A stretch of 19,700 nt of DNA from JBAYJY01 sp041664945 (GCA_041664945.1 JBAYJY010000082.1:1-19700); one strand, 5' to 3'. Positions 9,178-16,333 are shown, counted from the first letter of the stretch. Numbers and translations: made by a program. Notes: generated by a model from the letters alone, not told the origin.

Positions 9178-9717
9178 TTACTTAATTTTTATTTTGAAGC
9201 TTACCACGCCGGACTTGCCGGGCTGGACAGTCCGCTTGATAAGCCACTTAATATGGGTGTACATGTCGGGCGAAGCCAGTTTCTCCTCCCCCGTTCCGTC
9301 CGCTTTCTTCGCTTTATACTTAACAGGCGCTTTCAGATATGTCTTGCCCCCGTCGATACTGAAAGTTATCTCGGTATCCTTACCCGCCGCCGTTCCCGGG
9401 ATGTAAACCGTTCCAGCGGGAATAGGATCGACAACCGACACGGATTTAACCGGCGCCGCCGTCTTGTTCGTGTAGGTTATTGTGTAAACGAGCGTTTCGC
9501 CTTTCCCGGCTTTTTCGGCAGAAACATACTCGATAACGGTTTTACCGTCCTTCTTCTTTTCCACTTCCTTCTGCGCAGTTATGGCGAGCGAAAGCTGAGC
9601 CGCCTTCGGCTTCTCCGCTTTTTCTGCGGCCGCCGCGGGCGCCGAAATCAACACTCCAAGCGCAAGCATTGTAAAAATCAATGCTTCGGCCTGCCTTCTG
9701 ATTCCTTTTGCTTTCAT
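9178..9717 (-). CDS. Small secreted single-DUF11-domain protein
   Basis: 179 residues: signal peptide (about 1-31, ending APAAA-AEK), a Lys/Glu/Ala-rich segment (32-65), then one DUF11-like domain (about 66-179). The domain shows the family signature: 'ETLVYTITYTNKT', 'VVDPIPAGTVYIPGTA', then a final 'VQPGKSGVVSFKIKIK' strand. A 'FSIDGGKTYLKAPV' hairpin and 'YTHIKWLI' lie between them. It is the smallest member of the operon and could be a soluble subunit or linker, since isolated DUF11 units are usually parts of longer chains; this is inference. Translation is clearly coupled to the gene before it: the ribosome site TAGGAGGGG contains that gene's TAG stop, and the gap is 11 bases. The next gene starts 22 bases downstream. 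Confidence 0.85.
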   Translation of the reverse strand: MKAKGIRRQAEALIFTMLALGVLISAPAAAAEKAEKPKAAQLSLAITAQKEVEKKKDGKTVIEYVSAEKAGKGETLVYTITYTNKTAAPVKSVSVVDPIPAGTVYIPGTAAGKDTEITFSIDGGKTYLKAPVKYKAKKADGTGEEKLASPDMYTHIKWLIKRTVQPGKSGVVSFKIKIK

Positions 9718-9722
9718 GTTAT

Positions 9723-9731
9723 CCCCTCCTA
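9723..9731 (-). promoter_or_regulatory. Strong ribosome binding site overlapping the upstream stop codon
   Basis: TAGGAGGGG is the best Shine-Dalgarno match in the operon, with AGGAGG seven bases before the ATG at 9717. Its TAG is the stop of the 603-aa gene, so termination and reinitiation are coupled here. The single-DUF11 protein may be made in larger amounts than its neighbours. Confidence 0.75.
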
Positions 9732-11540
9732 ATTTATTTGAACTTGGAAATATACTTTTCCTTCATCCGTACCCGAACCGGCAACGCTGTCATCTGGTCC
9801 AATATCGCTTATTTTGAAATAAATATTGGCGCCGCTGATTTCCGCGCCGTCGCCGTCCGCGGCATCCGTCTTCGGGGTAGCCGTTGCATAAGTCGAAGCG
9901 GCGTTGCCCATCCTTAGGCTGCCGGGTACGAACGTGGTTTTTGCCGGAACCGTATCTGTAATGTTCACATTTTTTGCTGCGGCGCCCCCTGTATTGCGGT
10001 AAATTATTGTAAAAGTAATGACAGAACCCGGCGCCACGTTGCTATCCCCCTGTTTCGTCAGTGAGAGAATAGGGGATGTAACTGTCACTGGAGCAGTTGG
10101 CCCAGTGGATACAACAGAAATGTTGTTGCCATTGGCGATCACAGTGTTGTTGTAGGTTCCGATCACGCTCCCCGCTTTTGCCTTGAAAGAAAGTGTGACG
10201 CTCCCGTTTACACCTCCCGTTTTGCGCGGGACCACCCAGTTGCCCGCCCACGTGAGGTTCTGGCCGCTGATCGTTGGGTTGCTTGTTGTCAAACCTGTCG
10301 TAGTGTTTGGCTTGTATGAAAAAGTGTTCGGCAGGCTGTCTTTTATTGTCGTCAGCATGCCGTCGCCGCTTCCTGAGTTGGTTATTGTTATCGTGTATGT
10401 CGATGTCGCTCCCGCAAGAACAAAAGCTGCATCCACAGACTTTGCGATGGTTATCACAGGCGGAAGTATCTGCAACACATCCGTTCTCAAAACATTCGGC
10501 GAGAGATTGGCTGTGATTATGTCGTTATATTTTACAGTGACATTTTCACCGGGAGTCACTTGCAAAACGCCGTCCCCGGAAACAACAACACCTGTGACAG
10601 GCAGGATTGAACCGGTAAACACTCCGGTATTTACTCCTGTTTCCGTCAACGTGATGACTACACTGTCACCGTTTTGCGTCGTTATCGTTACAAAAGTCGT
10701 ATCAATCGTTGTTGACAGACCGTTCCTGTCGTTATCGCTTACTTTTATATACAACACTTCGCCCGACCCGGCCTGTGTCACGTCGCCGGTTCCCGCGAGG
10801 TTTGCGACGAACATAACACTACCGTCCGAAGGTATCGCAAGATTCGGCAAAAAATAATCTGACCAGCTTGTTGTGAGATCGGATGTCCCTACAAGGTCTC
10901 CTCCATTTTCGCTCAGCGTGTTTGCTGATGATGACGAACCGAAAAACAGCCTTATAGGGTCATTAATTCCGATCCCGGCAGCCTGCGTTATCCAAGCGTA
11001 TGATATCCTCCAGTCGAGAAAATAATCCTGATCCCCGTTTATGGAGGAATCCGCCATGCTGATTTGATAATTAGTGGATACCGGATTGGACACAATAAGC
11101 GCTTCAGGCTGGTCGGCAGGCGAGCCGGCATCGCCCTGTACAGTGTTCTGCCACAGTGAAATTGTCTCCGTCTGGCTTATCCCGTCCAGCATCACGAGAA
11201 ATTCGTAATCAGGATCGGCGCGATTGGTATCGATCAGAGCTCCCCAGCCAAATTGTTTTAACAGACCTTGCCCGCCTTGGCCGGTCGGATCCTGATCCAA
11301 CCGCATACGGAAATTCAAATATGTTCCATCGAAAAAATAGAAAGCTGCCGCATGCGTGGCATCCGAAACAATATTTCTCGAACCGTTCGTGTCAGAATTC
11401 GGATCCTGCAGAGGCAACCCTAACCTCGGCACAGGCACCCACTGGAGAGCCGTCGGCCATGCATAAGCCGCGGCGGCAATCGACAATATTGCTAAAATTA
11501 TCAGACAAGTAATTGTTAATTTTCGAAGATTGTCTATCAT
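9729..11540 (-). CDS. Secreted protein: DOMON/CBM9-like N-domain plus DUF11 repeats, first gene of the surface operon
   Basis: 603 residues from the preferred start. Residues 1-28 are a signal peptide ending AYA-WP. Residues 29-240 form a beta-rich domain with 'YFFDGTYLNFRMRLDQDP' and 'WGALIDTN...YEFLVMLDG', resembling the DOMON/CBM9-like modules often found at the head of DUF11 proteins. Residues about 255-355 hold the 'TET.VNTGVF.G.I' module shared with the giant protein. Two DUF11 domains follow (about 358-487 and 488-603), the last containing TDAADGDGA and ending 'VYFQVQIN'. The frame stays open to an ATG at 11648, but that would add 36 residues before the signal peptide and would begin upstream of the predicted promoter, so ATG 11540 is chosen. 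No clear Shine-Dalgarno precedes it. Function unknown; exported and probably part of the surface assembly. Confidence 0.82.
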   Translation of the reverse strand: MIDNLRKLTITCLIILAILSIAAAAYAWPTALQWVPVPRLGLPLQDPNSDTNGSRNIVSDATHAAAFYFFDGTYLNFRMRLDQDPTGQGGQGLLKQFGWGALIDTNRADPDYEFLVMLDGISQTETISLWQNTVQGDAGSPADQPEALIVSNPVSTNYQISMADSSINGDQDYFLDWRISYAWITQAAGIGINDPIRLFFGSSSSANTLSENGGDLVGTSDLTTSWSDYFLPNLAIPSDGSVMFVANLAGTGDVTQAGSGEVLYIKVSDNDRNGLSTTIDTTFVTITTQNGDSVVITLTETGVNTGVFTGSILPVTGVVVSGDGVLQVTPGENVTVKYNDIITANLSPNVLRTDVLQILPPVITIAKSVDAAFVLAGATSTYTITITNSGSGDGMLTTIKDSLPNTFSYKPNTTTGLTTSNPTISGQNLTWAGNWVVPRKTGGVNGSVTLSFKAKAGSVIGTYNNTVIANGNNISVVSTGPTAPVTVTSPILSLTKQGDSNVAPGSVITFTIIYRNTGGAAAKNVNITDTVPAKTTFVPGSLRMGNAASTYATATPKTDAADGDGAEISGANIYFKISDIGPDDSVAGSGTDEGKVYFQVQIN

Positions 11541-11573
11541 GTTGTTACTTAATTTATCTATGTTCAACAATAC

Positions 11574-11602
11574 AGTGTAATTAATTGTTGTTGATGCGTC
11601 AA
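11574..11602 (-). promoter_or_regulatory. Predicted sigma-70 promoter of the DUF11 surface operon
   Basis: On the minus strand TTGACG (11597-11602) and TACACT (11574-11579) are separated by 17 bases. Transcription would start near 11567, leaving a leader of about 27 bases before the ATG at 11540. This supports the shorter start of the first gene. Confidence 0.5.
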
Positions 11603-11628
11603 TGTATGGGTAAAAGTCAAGAAATTGT

Positions 11629-11790
11629 TTATATCCGCTTGGCCGCATCGCCTTTACAGGTGTCGTCGAGACTTAAAAACACCTTGTCCTGCCTCGAATC
11701 CATACCCGAAATCTGCGTCCCAACATTGGCGACCGCTCCCGGCAAGGCCGAGCCTCTTACCGCCGCTCGCGCGTTCCGCGCCACAGCCAT
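11629..11790 (-). CDS. Possible 53-aa small protein, unrecognised
   Basis: A minus-strand frame of 53 codons in the GC-richer block upstream of the surface operon. It starts at ATG directly after a TGA, with GAGAG about eight bases ahead as a possible ribosome site. The product is basic and alanine-rich at the start (MAVARNARAAV) and acidic near the end (SLDDTCKGD). The opposite strand is also open over the same bases and has a C-rich third-position pattern, so the coding strand, or coding at all, is uncertain. It could be a gene remnant or a structured non-coding element. No family is recognised. Confidence 0.2.
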   Translation of the reverse strand: MAVARNARAAVRGSALPGAVANVGTQISGMDSRQDKVFLSLDDTCKGDAAKRI

Positions 11791-11960
11791 TCAAGTTGCT
11801 CTCAAAAACCGTCGCTACCGTTCCTGATGAAGTAATTCGCTTTTATCGCTATTTTTTTTGAGTAATCCTGTTCGGATCGACCAGCTACCAATTGGTTCAA
11901 TATGGCATGAAACAGATTTCGTAAAACCTGTGAATATATGTATTCTGAAGACATTGATGA

Positions 11961-11989
11961 TTTACAAAAATATTAATTGCTGCAAGAAT
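11961..11989 (+). promoter_or_regulatory. Weak promoter candidate for the signalling operon
   Basis: TTTACA (11961-11966) and AAGAAT (11984-11989) are separated by 17 bases in an AT-rich stretch. This would give a leader of about 135 bases before the first gene at 12131. The -10 match is poor. A TATAAT at 12124-12129 is too close to the start codon to serve that gene. Confidence 0.25.
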
Positions 11990-12130
11990 ATGGGGAACAT
12001 AATTGAGTCGCCGCCGGTTTTAATCAATGCGATAATGCTGGGAGCTCGATTCTATGAGCATGAAATAAGGTTGAAGGCGATTCGGAAGTAATATGAGAAA
12101 CGTCGGAAAATAAGGATTCTGGCTATAATT

Positions 12131-12577
12131 ATGGAACTTAATGAAAAAATTAAATTGCTCTGTTTTATTCCGGAGATATCCACCCGAATACTTCTGGAGA
12201 CGAGCTTGGACCCTTCGACATATAATATCGAACACAATCAGGTCAAGGAGCAATTCATTTCCGAGGTTGGGAAAAGAAGGCACGACATTTTTTTGATAGA
12301 CGCCAGCGACGAGAAAGGAGACGGCCGATTGAAATTTCTTGAAACGGCTGTTTCCCAGCAATTGAAAGGGCCTGTAAGGATGCTGCTTTTGCTGGATACG
12401 ATTCCCCCGGATGCGGCGAATCAGATGCAGTCGTACGGCCCTTTATGTTTTATTGAAAATTTCTTCACAAGAGAAAAAATTAATTCCGTCCTGAAACAGA
12501 TAATGAGCATGAGAGACACCGGGGTGAGGGTGAAAGCCGACCCGAAGTTTTTTGACGTCACGTTGATGATGAAATAA
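12131..12577 (+). CDS. Degenerate receiver-like (pseudo-response-regulator) protein
   Basis: 148 residues with no signal peptide, so cytoplasmic. The layout fits a CheY-like alpha/beta fold. Residues 7-14 (IKLLCFIP) are strand 1, and 51-58 (HDIFLIDA) are strand 3, with Asp57 at the usual phospho-acceptor position. Residues 82-89 (VRMLLLLD) are strand 4, and 'LCFIENFFTREKINSVLKQI' covers strand 5 and helix 5. The acidic pair normally after strand 1 and the conserved Lys after strand 5 are missing, so normal phosphotransfer is unlikely and the domain may act as a protein-binding or atypical receiver. The short tail after about 128 shows no output domain. It is the first gene of a three-gene operon, 14 bases before the HD-GYP-like gene. 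The nearest ribosome site, TAAGGA (12111-12116), is rather far from the ATG. The receiver assignment rests on pattern only. Confidence 0.6.
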   Translation: MELNEKIKLLCFIPEISTRILLETSLDPSTYNIEHNQVKEQFISEVGKRRHDIFLIDASDEKGDGRLKFLETAVSQQLKGPVRMLLLLDTIPPDAANQMQSYGPLCFIENFFTREKINSVLKQIMSMRDTGVRVKADPKFFDVTLMMK

Positions 12578-12591
12578 GCGGGAAACAGTTA

Positions 12592-13710
12592 ATGGCTAAA
12601 AAGCAACAGGCAAAGGTTGTTATAAGAATCGGGGAGCCGATATCGCAGGATGTTTTCTCCACGGAAAGCGGCGTGCTGGTAGTAAGAAAAGGAACGATTA
12701 TTACTCGGGAAATGCTTACCCGGCTTGCGAACTGGATTGTCGAGGAGGAAGAGCGAATTCCGGTCGAGCGGGAAAAGCGTGTTGTCAGCGCCGGAAACAA
12801 TGAAGCGATACTCAGGAAGCTCGATTTTGAAGAAGTGGTTTCCGAAAAGACGAGAGAGGAAGTCGAGAAAAACGCCGGCGCCCTGTTTAGCAGCCTTGGA
12901 AAGAACGATGATAAAATCGACATGGCCGGGCTTGAGGACGCTATTGCCTTAATGGTCAGCGAGGCGCCCGACAATCCGGATGTGCCGTTGAAGCTGTTCG
13001 AAATGAAACAACGGGCCTCCCAAATACATAAACACTCCGTTAACTGTTCAATAATAGCTTCATTCATCGCCAAGGCGCTTAATTATCCGCCTCGCGAGGC
13101 GGTCGAATTCTCTCTTTCAATGATGCTGCATGATATAGGCGTGCTTTCATTCCCCCAAGAGCTTCTGGAATTGAAACGCCACCTTACGAAAGAAGACTGG
13201 GACTTGATAAAACAACACCCGGCGCGCGGTTGGGAAATGCTGAAAAGAGTTCCGGGAATAGAACCGATGACCCAGATGGTTGTTCTCGGCCATCATGTTA
13301 AAGCGGACGGCTTGGGATATCCGATTGAAATTGATTTCCACGATCTCCCGCCGCAGGCGCATCTCGCCCTTATTATAAACCACTTCGAGAATCTCACTTC
13401 TTCGCGACCTGATAGAAAAGCTTACATTTCGCACGATGCGATTAAGATACTGCTCGCAAACAGAAGCAAATATCATCCGTCGGCTCTGGAGAGTTTTGTA
13501 AGAGTCGTTGGATTTTTCCCTATTTCGACGTTTGTCAGGCTGAATTCAAACGAAATCGGAGTCGTCGTCCGCAACAACCCGGACAACCTTTTTCTGCCGG
13601 AAGTGAAACTTGTAATCGATCCGGCCGGAGCGCATTATTCTAAAGAAATCATTGTAAACTTATTGAACGAACCTGACAGGAAAATTATGAACGTCGAGAC
13701 GACTGTCTGA
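12592..13710 (+). CDS. Divergent HD-GYP domain protein
   Basis: 372 residues, no signal or membrane segment. The N-terminal part (about 8-130) resembles the beta-rich leader of many HD-GYP proteins, where 'VRKGTIIT.EML.RL' is typical. The HD-GYP core (about 141-290) keeps HSVN (His148), the HD pair (His180-Asp181), His209 in 'IKQHPARGWEML', His234-His235, Asp239 and GYP at 242-244. Two deviations stand out: the usual HDIGK reads HDIGV, and the usual 'D.fDAlt..RpY' reads NHFENLTSSRP (263-273), with Asn and Glu for both aspartates. The C-terminal tail, with 'FVRLNSNEIGVVV', also fits the family. HD-GYP enzymes hydrolyse cyclic di-GMP at a metal centre. Loss of an aspartate ligand suggests altered metal content, another substrate, or a binding-only role. 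It lies 14 bases after the receiver-like gene and 13 before the cyclase fusion, so the three are almost certainly cotranscribed. Confidence 0.85.
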   Translation: MAKKQQAKVVIRIGEPISQDVFSTESGVLVVRKGTIITREMLTRLANWIVEEEERIPVEREKRVVSAGNNEAILRKLDFEEVVSEKTREEVEKNAGALFSSLGKNDDKIDMAGLEDAIALMVSEAPDNPDVPLKLFEMKQRASQIHKHSVNCSIIASFIAKALNYPPREAVEFSLSMMLHDIGVLSFPQELLELKRHLTKEDWDLIKQHPARGWEMLKRVPGIEPMTQMVVLGHHVKADGLGYPIEIDFHDLPPQAHLALIINHFENLTSSRPDRKAYISHDAIKILLANRSKYHPSALESFVRVVGFFPISTFVRLNSNEIGVVVRNNPDNLFLPEVKLVIDPAGAHYSKEIIVNLLNEPDRKIMNVETTV

Positions 13711-13723
13711 TGGGATTGCCTAT

Positions 13724-16207
13724 ATGAACGCCGAACTGCTGAAAAAACAACAGGAATCTATCCTTCGGTTCGATCCGCTTCCTGCCGACACAAGAAGAAG
13801 GGACTATTCCGTTTCGTGCTCCCTCAGCGCAAATAGAATGGAAGCGTATATAAAGATCGAAACGGCGGCTAAAGAATGCGGCGTTTTTCTGTTTGACATA
13901 CTGAACGCGCTTAACCAAAAAGGCGTTATAGCCGGAGTGGATTATATAATCATCGAAGAAATTATCAGCAGGAAAATATACAATAAAGCTGTCGCAGTCG
14001 CAAAAGGCGCATTGCCGGAGCCCGGCGCCGACGCCAGACTCATTCCCAAAATTGAGCTGTCTGCATTCCCTTCAGGCGATGCGATCTCCGCCGATGAAAT
14101 GACAAAAAGCGGAGTTCCGGTTGAACTGGACCAGGTTATCGTCACAAAACAGCCGCCGACATCCGGCAAGCAAGGTTTCACGACGCTCGGAGAAAAAATT
14201 GCGGCCGCGCCGGGGAAGGATATCGCGTTTGAATATGGCGAAAATCTGACGGTTTCCGAGGATGGACTTTCGCTTATCTCATTAATACCCGGAGTGGCCG
14301 GGTTGCTGGATGGAAAGCCGTGTGTCAGAGAAGAAGCCGGCAGCGACTGGAAATTCAGCGTCAGGTTGCGGAAGGAAAACATGGAAGCCGTGCTTGTTAT
14401 CGCTCCCGGAAAGAGCGAGCAGCCTAAAATCAACGAAGAGTTCATTCATAGATTTCTTAAGGACGCCAACATCACTTTCGGGATCATGAAGGATATCGTG
14501 GCCCGGATTCCGGAGAAGATTAAAATTACGACCGTGCTGCATGTCGCCACAGGCAAACAGCCTTCCCCCGGCAAGAATGCGGCTATCATCGAACGGTTCA
14601 GGGCGGGCGCCGCAAAAAGCGAAATTCTCTTTGAAACAGCGAAAGGCAAACTGATCGTGGAGAAAATTCCGGCGCAGCCGGGAGAAAACGGAATGGATGT
14701 GCTCGGCGAGCCTGTCCTTCCCGAAGAAGGCAAAGACATTGAGATGAAAGCCGGAGTCAATACCAGTCTTTCAGAGGACGGGCTGAAACTCCACGCGGAA
14801 ACCGACGGTTATGTGTTTCGCCTGAAGGAAGGATATGGAGTAATCAAGTGCGGCGAATTCGGCAACTCTCACGGGCCGGTTCCGGAAAAAATAAATTATG
14901 AAGGCATGGTGCGGATCGACGGCGACTTAACAAAGAACCACAGCGTAATAGCAGGACATCACGTTATTGTAAAAGGACATGTCACCGGGGCCGAGGTGGT
15001 AGCGGGCGGGTTTTTGAAAGTAGCCGGCAAAATTTCGGATTGCTCCGGAGAGAAAATACAGTCAGCGAGCGATATGTTTCTGGTTTCCGCAAGCAGGTCC
15101 GGGTTGAGAGCCGGCGGAAACATCTATTTTTCAGGAGCGGCAAAAGACTGCGAGATAGTCGCCGGCGGCGCCGTGACAAAAACAGAAGATGGAAGTTTTT
15201 CGCTCGCTGGAGGCCGCGTTGCGGCAGGCCGCAGCGTTGAAGTGGATGAAATCGGCGACGCGAAAGGACACGCCACCATTGTGGAGGCGGGCATGCCGTT
15301 CAGCGTTCGCAGCCGCTATGAACACTCAGTGCGCGAACTTAACGACGACACAAAGAGATTTGCCATGATAGAGAACGAAATCCGCAAATTTCTGACTGTC
15401 TCTAAAACAAGGCAACTCTCCCGCGAAGAAACAGAAAGAATGCGTTCGTTTGTCGGAGCGCGGAAAATGATTATAGAAAGAATTGCGCAGCGAAAATCCA
15501 CTGTGTCAAAACTGCTCTCCATAATAAACACCGTCTCGTCAAATGCGAGCGTGACTGTGAGAAACTCAATTCACTCGGGTTCAATTGTGAAGGTCGGAAT
15601 TTATTCGAAAACAATCGATGGCGACGGCGGCGGAATGCTGTTCAGGTTGAATAGCGACAACACCGGCATCGACTCGAAAGAATTCGTCAGCAAGCAGAAA
15701 AAAGATATGACTATCATGTTCACGGACATTGTCGGCTATTCCACATACACATCAAAACACGGGGACATGGCGGCCAGCTCGATGCTGGACAAGCATAATG
15801 AATTGCTGTTCCCGCTCGTGCCGGAAAATGAAGGGCGCATCATCAAAACTATAGGCGATTCAATTATGGCTGTATTCGACAAGCCGGAGAACGCGGTGCT
15901 CGCCGGGATCGCTATGCAGCAAGCCCTGCGTGACCTCAACAAAAACCGGCCCGGGGAACACAAGATTAAGGTGCGAATCGGCATTAACACCGGCGAAGGA
16001 ATTCTTGACGGCGGCGATGTTTTCGGCGACGCGGTCAATATGGCCGCCAGAGTGGAGAGCCTTACAGACGGAGACGAAATTAAGATTTCCGCATCGACTT
16101 ACTCCGCGGCGGTCGAAACGCTTGACGTGGAGTTCCTTTCGCTCGGATTGAAAAAACTCAAAGGCAAAGAGGAACTCATCGAGATTTTCGATGTAATGTG
16201 GGAATAG
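13724..16207 (+). CDS. FapA/DUF342 protein fused to class III adenylate cyclase
   Basis: 827 residues, cytoplasmic. Two FapA-N-like modules occur in tandem, at about 27-200 and 209-375. Both end in the same pattern: 'GKDI....G.N...SEDGL.L' at 164-184 and 336-356. A DUF342 beta-helix-like stretch of G/V/A-rich turns follows (385-510), then a predicted coiled coil (about 530-600), a short beta region (605-645) and a class III nucleotidyl cyclase domain (about 658-827). The cyclase keeps the metal aspartates Asp668 (FTDIVGYS) and Asp712 (IGDSIM), the adenine-selecting Lys708 and Asp769 (FGDAVN), Asn772 and the transition-state Arg776. It should therefore make cAMP as a homodimer. FapA proteins are linked to polar flagellar assembly in Vibrio. 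The fusion suggests a scaffold that places or gates cAMP synthesis. It is the last gene of the operon. Confidence is high for both halves, low for the biological role. Confidence 0.9.
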   Translation: MNAELLKKQQESILRFDPLPADTRRRDYSVSCSLSANRMEAYIKIETAAKECGVFLFDILNALNQKGVIAGVDYIIIEEIISRKIYNKAVAVAKGALPEPGADARLIPKIELSAFPSGDAISADEMTKSGVPVELDQVIVTKQPPTSGKQGFTTLGEKIAAAPGKDIAFEYGENLTVSEDGLSLISLIPGVAGLLDGKPCVREEAGSDWKFSVRLRKENMEAVLVIAPGKSEQPKINEEFIHRFLKDANITFGIMKDIVARIPEKIKITTVLHVATGKQPSPGKNAAIIERFRAGAAKSEILFETAKGKLIVEKIPAQPGENGMDVLGEPVLPEEGKDIEMKAGVNTSLSEDGLKLHAETDGYVFRLKEGYGVIKCGEFGNSHGPVPEKINYEGMVRIDGDLTKNHSVIAGHHVIVKGHVTGAEVVAGGFLKVAGKISDCSGEKIQSASDMFLVSASRSGLRAGGNIYFSGAAKDCEIVAGGAVTKTEDGSFSLAGGRVAAGRSVEVDEIGDAKGHATIVEAGMPFSVRSRYEHSVRELNDDTKRFAMIENEIRKFLTVSKTRQLSREETERMRSFVGARKMIIERIAQRKSTVSKLLSIINTVSSNASVTVRNSIHSGSIVKVGIYSKTIDGDGGGMLFRLNSDNTGIDSKEFVSKQKKDMTIMFTDIVGYSTYTSKHGDMAASSMLDKHNELLFPLVPENEGRIIKTIGDSIMAVFDKPENAVLAGIAMQQALRDLNKNRPGEHKIKVRIGINTGEGILDGGDVFGDAVNMAARVESLTDGDEIKISASTYSAAVETLDVEFLSLGLKKLKGKEELIEIFDVMWE

Positions 16208-16210
16208 AAA

Positions 16211-16233
16211 GCGTCGTCGGCGTTTATCGACGC
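16211..16233 (+). terminator. Weak hairpin after the signalling operon
   Basis: GCGTCG (16211-16216) pairs with CGACGC (16228-16233) around an 11-base loop, four bases after the cyclase stop codon. The tail TTGTGTTC is only partly T-rich, so termination would be inefficient or factor-assisted. Confidence 0.3.
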
Positions 16234-16301
16234 GTTGTGTTCATTGAATACAAGACCGCAATTAATTCATTCCAGACCTTTCCATTTAAATCCAAATATA
16301 A

Positions 16302-16330
16302 TTGAAAGAATATTTCATTTGTGATATTAT
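16302..16330 (+). promoter_or_regulatory. Strong sigma-70 promoter of the porin gene
   Basis: TTGAAA (16302-16307) and TATTAT (16325-16330) are spaced by exactly 17 bases. Transcription would start near 16337, leaving a leader of about 33 bases with GAGG (16358-16361) eight bases before the ATG. The porin therefore appears to be its own transcription unit. Confidence 0.7.
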
Positions 16331-16333
16331 CAC
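16321..16333. promoter_or_regulatory. Palindrome covering the porin -10 box, candidate operator
   Basis: GTGATATTATCAC is a perfect inverted repeat of six bases per arm around a central T, and it contains the whole -10 element. A protein bound here would block RNA polymerase. Including the flanking T, the arms read TGTGA-N5-TCACG. This is one base short of the CRP spacing, so it is not a standard cAMP-CRP site. Confidence 0.35.

Larger units (their letters stand above)
11541..12130. other. Divergent intergenic region between the surface operon and the signalling operon
   Basis: 590 bases between two oppositely oriented operons. It contains the minus-strand promoter at 11574-11602, a GC-richer block at about 11629-11830 that is open in both directions, and an AT-rich stretch (11830-12130) with a weak plus-strand promoter candidate. 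Short frames here have no recognisable product. No tRNA, CRISPR unit or insertion-sequence end was seen. Confidence 0.6.

Noticed and set aside
1113..11540. DNA-level tandem repeats or CRISPR-like array in the DUF11 region
   Set aside because: The similarity is between protein domains only. Nucleotide sequences of the repeats have diverged and no regularly spaced identical repeat was seen.
11541..11648. Longer start (ATG at 11648) for the 603-aa surface protein
   Set aside because: It would put 36 non-signal-like residues ahead of a clear signal peptide and start upstream of the predicted promoter at 11574-11602.
12124..12129. Perfect TATAAT immediately before the receiver-like gene
   Set aside because: Transcription would begin inside the coding region after the ATG, and there is no -35 box at the right distance.
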